64,000 bases of DNA from Jeotgalibacillus salarius (GTDB taxonomy: Bacteria; Bacillota; Bacilli; Bacillales; Jeotgalibacillaceae): NCBI RefSeq assembly GCF_004405125.1, contig NZ_SORX01000010.1, forward strand, positions 1 to 64,000. Reading direction: 5' to 3'. The translations under genes were made by a program, and so were the position numbers. The notes below the pieces were generated by a model. The model searched no databases. It was not told the DNA's origin and saw only the letters and a list, made by a program, of their open reading frames with translations. Positions 61,647 to 64,000 of the stretch are shown here, one piece after another; the stretch's first letter is position 1; every line of letters begins with the position of its first letter.

Positions 61647-62574
61647 ATTTTTCTTCCTCCTCTGCTGCAAGTGTCCGGTCTGAAGCGACATCAATAAAGA
61701 TTTCATGAAGTGAAACCCGGTCGAGCCTGAATTCCTCGATATGAATGTCTGCAGGCAGCTTGCGGATCCAATCCGCTGCTTTCAGGTTCTGATCCAGGAA
61801 GAGGACAGACACATTGTCATGCTGTTCAACCCGGTTCACAAACGGAATTGCCTGCAGTTTCTTCTCTTCATTTTGACCGTGAATTGTACATTTGAAGCTG
61901 GCGTACTGCCTTTTTACTTCATCCATTGTCCCACTGATGACTTCCCGTCCTTTATGAATCATAATCAGACGATCAGCCATTTCCTCTACCAGGTTCATCT
62001 GATGGGCAGAGAGGAGGATCGCAGTGCCATTTCTGGCGAGTTCCCGGATTTCTTCCTTGAACACTTCCTGACTGACAGGGTCCAGGCCTGAGAATGGTTC
62101 ATCCAAAATCAACAGCTCCGGCTCGTGAATAATAGAAGCAATGAATTGAACTTTTTGTCCCATTCCCTTGGACAGCTCTTCAATTGAAACCTTGTCTTTT
62201 CCTTCAAGACCAAACTTCTTCAGGTAAGATAAGGCGCGTTCCTTTGCTCTTTTGAGTGGATAGTCCTTGAGCTCTGCAAAGTAGAGAAGAATATCCATGA
62301 TTTTTACGTTTTTATAAAGCCCGCGTTCTTCAGGCAGGTAGCCAATTTTGTGCTTCGGAATCTGACCTTCCTTCTCACCGTGGAATTTGATTGTTCCGTG
62401 GTCCGGATAGAGAATCCCCATAATACTTCTGATGGTCGTTGATTTCCCGGCGCCGTTTGGACCGAGAAGGGCAGTGATTTCTCCCTTTCTTACGTTAAAT
62501 GAAACGTCGTGAAGTACCTGCTGATCTTTAAATGACTTTTGAAGGCTTTGGACGGTAAGTGCAATCTCAGACAT
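61639..62574 (-). CDS. ABC ATP-binding protein, NatA-like
   Basis: 311 residues. Walker A GPNGAGKST, signature LSKGMGQKVQF, Walker B LLILDEPFSGLDP, switch His LLSAHQM. A C-terminal DUF4162-like extension (about 220-300). Overlaps the permease downstream and the other ATPase upstream (8 nt), so all are translated as one unit. Similar to NatA/YhaQ. Confidence 0.88.
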   Translation of the reverse strand: MSEIALTVQSLQKSFKDQQVLHDVSFNVRKGEITALLGPNGAGKSTTIRSIMGILYPDHGTIKFHGEKEGQIPKHKIGYLPEERGLYKNVKIMDILLYFAELKDYPLKRAKERALSYLKKFGLEGKDKVSIEELSKGMGQKVQFIASIIHEPELLILDEPFSGLDPVSQEVFKEEIRELARNGTAILLSAHQMNLVEEMADRLIMIHKGREVISGTMDEVKRQYASFKCTIHGQNEEKKLQAIPFVNRVEQHDNVSVLFLDQNLKAADWIRKLPADIHIEEFRLDRVSLHEIFIDVASDRTLAAEEEEKYA

Positions 62575-63439
62575 CGACCATTTCCCCTTCCATTAAGATT
62601 TCCTGGATAATATCTTCCAGCTCAGGTATTTGTTCATCAACAATAACCAGGTTGTTTTGAGAAAGGTAAGTCATCGTGGCATCAGGCTGGTTTGATAAAA
62701 TAACTTTCTTATAGGTCCGCTTGATTTCTCCCGGGACCCGACTTACTGGCGGCTCTTCCTTTAACCAGAACAGGCGGTAGGAGGAGGCGAGGGAGTCTTT
62801 TTCAAGCAGCTGTGACACCCGTCCTTTATTGATAAATACAAGATAGTCAGCCAGTTTTTTAATATCATCCGCCTGATGGGAGGCAATCAAAACGGTTCTG
62901 TCGCCTTTTTCCATCAGCTCGAGTAAGAACTGAATAAAATAGTTTCTCGAAGGAATATCCATCGCAGCAGTTGGCTCATCTAGCATAAGAATAGAAGTGT
63001 TTTTCCCGAAGTTTAATGCAAGGTTTAACTTCGTCTTCACGCCGGGAGAAAGCTTCTGAACCTTCTTATTCAGCGGAATGTTCAGTTTTTCGGAGAATCT
63101 TCTGAACAGCGCTTCGTCCCATGAAGGATAGAGTTCTGCCATCAGGTTACGCAGCTGTTCACCTGTAAAAGCATCACAGCCAATCATCGTCTGAGCCTGG
63201 TAAGCAATTTGCTGCTTCCAGCTGTCATCTACGTCTCTGACTGAATGACCATACACCTCGATTTCTCCGTTATCCTGCTTCACAAGGTTCATCATCATTT
63301 TGAAGAAGGTACTCTTGCCGGCACCGTTAGTTCCGACAACTGCCGTAACGGTCCCTTCTTCAATGGCAAGATCCGGTATGCTCAAATGAAAATCATCAAT
63401 CGATTTCTCGAGATTTTTGATCACTAATGGAAAAGTCAT
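62567..63439 (-). CDS. ABC ATP-binding protein, YtrB-like
   Basis: 290 residues. Walker A GTNGAGKST, signature LSPGVKTKLNLAL (degenerate), Walker B ILMLDEPTAAMD, switch His IASHQAD. It overlaps the GntR gene by 4 nt. It is the ATPase that normally pairs with the membrane protein cut off at the window end, while the second ATPase pairs with the NatB-like permease. Confidence 0.85.
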   Translation of the reverse strand: MTFPLVIKNLEKSIDDFHLSIPDLAIEEGTVTAVVGTNGAGKSTFFKMMMNLVKQDNGEIEVYGHSVRDVDDSWKQQIAYQAQTMIGCDAFTGEQLRNLMAELYPSWDEALFRRFSEKLNIPLNKKVQKLSPGVKTKLNLALNFGKNTSILMLDEPTAAMDIPSRNYFIQFLLELMEKGDRTVLIASHQADDIKKLADYLVFINKGRVSQLLEKDSLASSYRLFWLKEEPPVSRVPGEIKRTYKKVILSNQPDATMTYLSQNNLVIVDEQIPELEDIIQEILMEGEMVDV

Positions 63440-63825
63440 TGGTTATCCTCCTTTTGAAGCAGGGTTTCTACCATGCGGATGATTTCTTTATTTGATAATT
63501 CATGCTGTCGTGCTGTAGAAATTGCTTTCAGAATCGCATCTTCAACTGCCTGGCTGGCCATTGATGTTTTCATATCAGGATCCACCTCTGCGACAAACGT
63601 GCCTTTTCCCTGAGAGGTCTGAATGAATCCGCTGTACTCAAGGTTTTGATAAGCTCTTCTGATTGTGATTGAACTGATTTCCAGCTCTTTCGCTAAAAGT
63701 CTAATAGAAGGAAGGGGGTCGCCTGTTGTTAATTGTCCACTTGCGATCAGTGCTTTAATCTGATTTTCAATCTGATGATAAATCGGTTCGCGAGAGGACT
63801 TGGAAAGTCGGATTGGAAGATTCAT
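63436..63825 (-). CDS. GntR-family regulator, YtrA subgroup
   Basis: 129 residues. The wHTH SREPIYHQIENQIKALIASGQLT then LPSIRLLAKELEISSITIRRAYQNLEYSGFI is the GntR DNA-binding domain. The short C-terminal tail of about 50 residues is the YtrA type, which controls ABC operons, often in response to cell-wall antibiotics. AGGAGGG sits 8 nt before the ATG, directly behind the stop of the preceding gene. Confidence 0.88.
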   Translation of the reverse strand: MNLPIRLSKSSREPIYHQIENQIKALIASGQLTTGDPLPSIRLLAKELEISSITIRRAYQNLEYSGFIQTSQGKGTFVAEVDPDMKTSMASQAVEDAILKAISTARQHELSNKEIIRMVETLLQKEDNQ

Positions 63826-63837
63826 ATCAGCCCTCCT

Positions 63838-64000
63838 TTATTGTAAGTAATCAATTTTTTTGACCTGCTTCTGTGAATGGCGGAACCAGTACCATGTCAC
63901 GAGGCATGCAACAATGATAGAAATCATAATGGAAAGTAGTGTATGTTCATTTGCCAGATAGATCGTCCACTTGAAGAAACCGGTGTCCAGCCACACCTGA
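63838..64000 (-). CDS. Membrane protein, C-terminal part only
   Basis: Minus-strand frame entering from beyond the window and ending at 63838. The visible 53 residues end in one helix (LLSIMISIIVACLVTWYWF) and a basic tail SQKQVKKIDYLQ. It is 12 nt before the GntR gene in the same direction, so it is probably the first-module permease of the operon. Confidence 0.7.
   Translation of the reverse strand, partial: QVWLDTGFFKWTIYLANEHTLLSIMISIIVACLVTWYWFRHSQKQVKKIDYLQ

Overview
The window is a stretch of a low- to mid-GC Gram-positive chromosome of the order Bacillales. Support: the gene order sigW-rsiW-(GGDEF)-cdaA-cdaR-glmM-glmS, a glmS ribozyme, sigma-W-type promoters, AGGAGG ribosome binding sites with frequent TTG/GTG starts, a Spo0E-like phosphatase and a yybP-ykoY manganese riboswitch. 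A Jeotgalibacillus/Planococcaceae-like host is plausible but is my inference, not something the sequence proves.

Layout. 1-5.3 kb: the 3' end of a tRNA-Lys gene, an excisionase-type HTH protein, an MFS carrier, a methyltransferase, and a SulP anion transporter with two paralogous UspA proteins. 5.6-17.6 kb: conserved core with arginase, the sigma-W/anti-sigma pair, a GGDEF protein, the c-di-AMP synthase CdaA with its regulator CdaR, GlmM, a DUF2207 membrane protein, and GlmS behind its ribozyme. 17.6-27.9 kb: a visibly AT-richer defence island. The last 24 nt of glmS (to its stop codon) recur with one mismatch at 27852-27875, followed by what looks like the original glmS terminator. Between these att-like repeats lie a 1255-residue STAND NTPase with a nuclease-like N terminus, a Pycsar operon with one membrane effector and two tandem cyclases, an Mrr-like nuclease, a DUF2785 protein and a tiny Spo0E-family gene. 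No integrase lies inside.

28-46.6 kb: accessory region with a frameshifted toxin and its XRE antitoxin, an AlkC-like repair protein, a copper-site lipoprotein with permuted ligand order, an Ltp-repeat protein, several lipoproteins and small membrane proteins, a PadR/DUF2812 pair, a Cache-HAMP-GGDEF protein, a Mn-riboswitch-controlled TerC protein and UppP. A family of palindromic intergenic repeats occurs between about 21 and 47 kb and was not seen in the first 20 kb. 46.6-64 kb: a sigma-W-type ABC exporter, a luciferase-like oxidoreductase, a TetR/MFS pair sharing an operator-like sequence, an Lsa-like ABC-F protein behind an attenuator with a leader peptide, an S41 peptidase, DinB and GNAT proteins, and an overlapping GntR-ABC operon cut by the window end.

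How parts fit. Envelope stress (sigma-W), c-di-AMP synthesis and amino-sugar synthesis for peptidoglycan are adjacent, as in Bacillus. Three candidate sigma-W promoters share the same 17-nt spacer: those of sigW, of the DUF2207 gene and of the 48 kb ABC exporter. Four cyclic-nucleotide enzymes with three different chemistries (GGDEF, DisA_N, two class III cyclases) sit within 16 kb. The island stacks several abortive or nucleic-acid-targeting defences at the 3' end of glmS.
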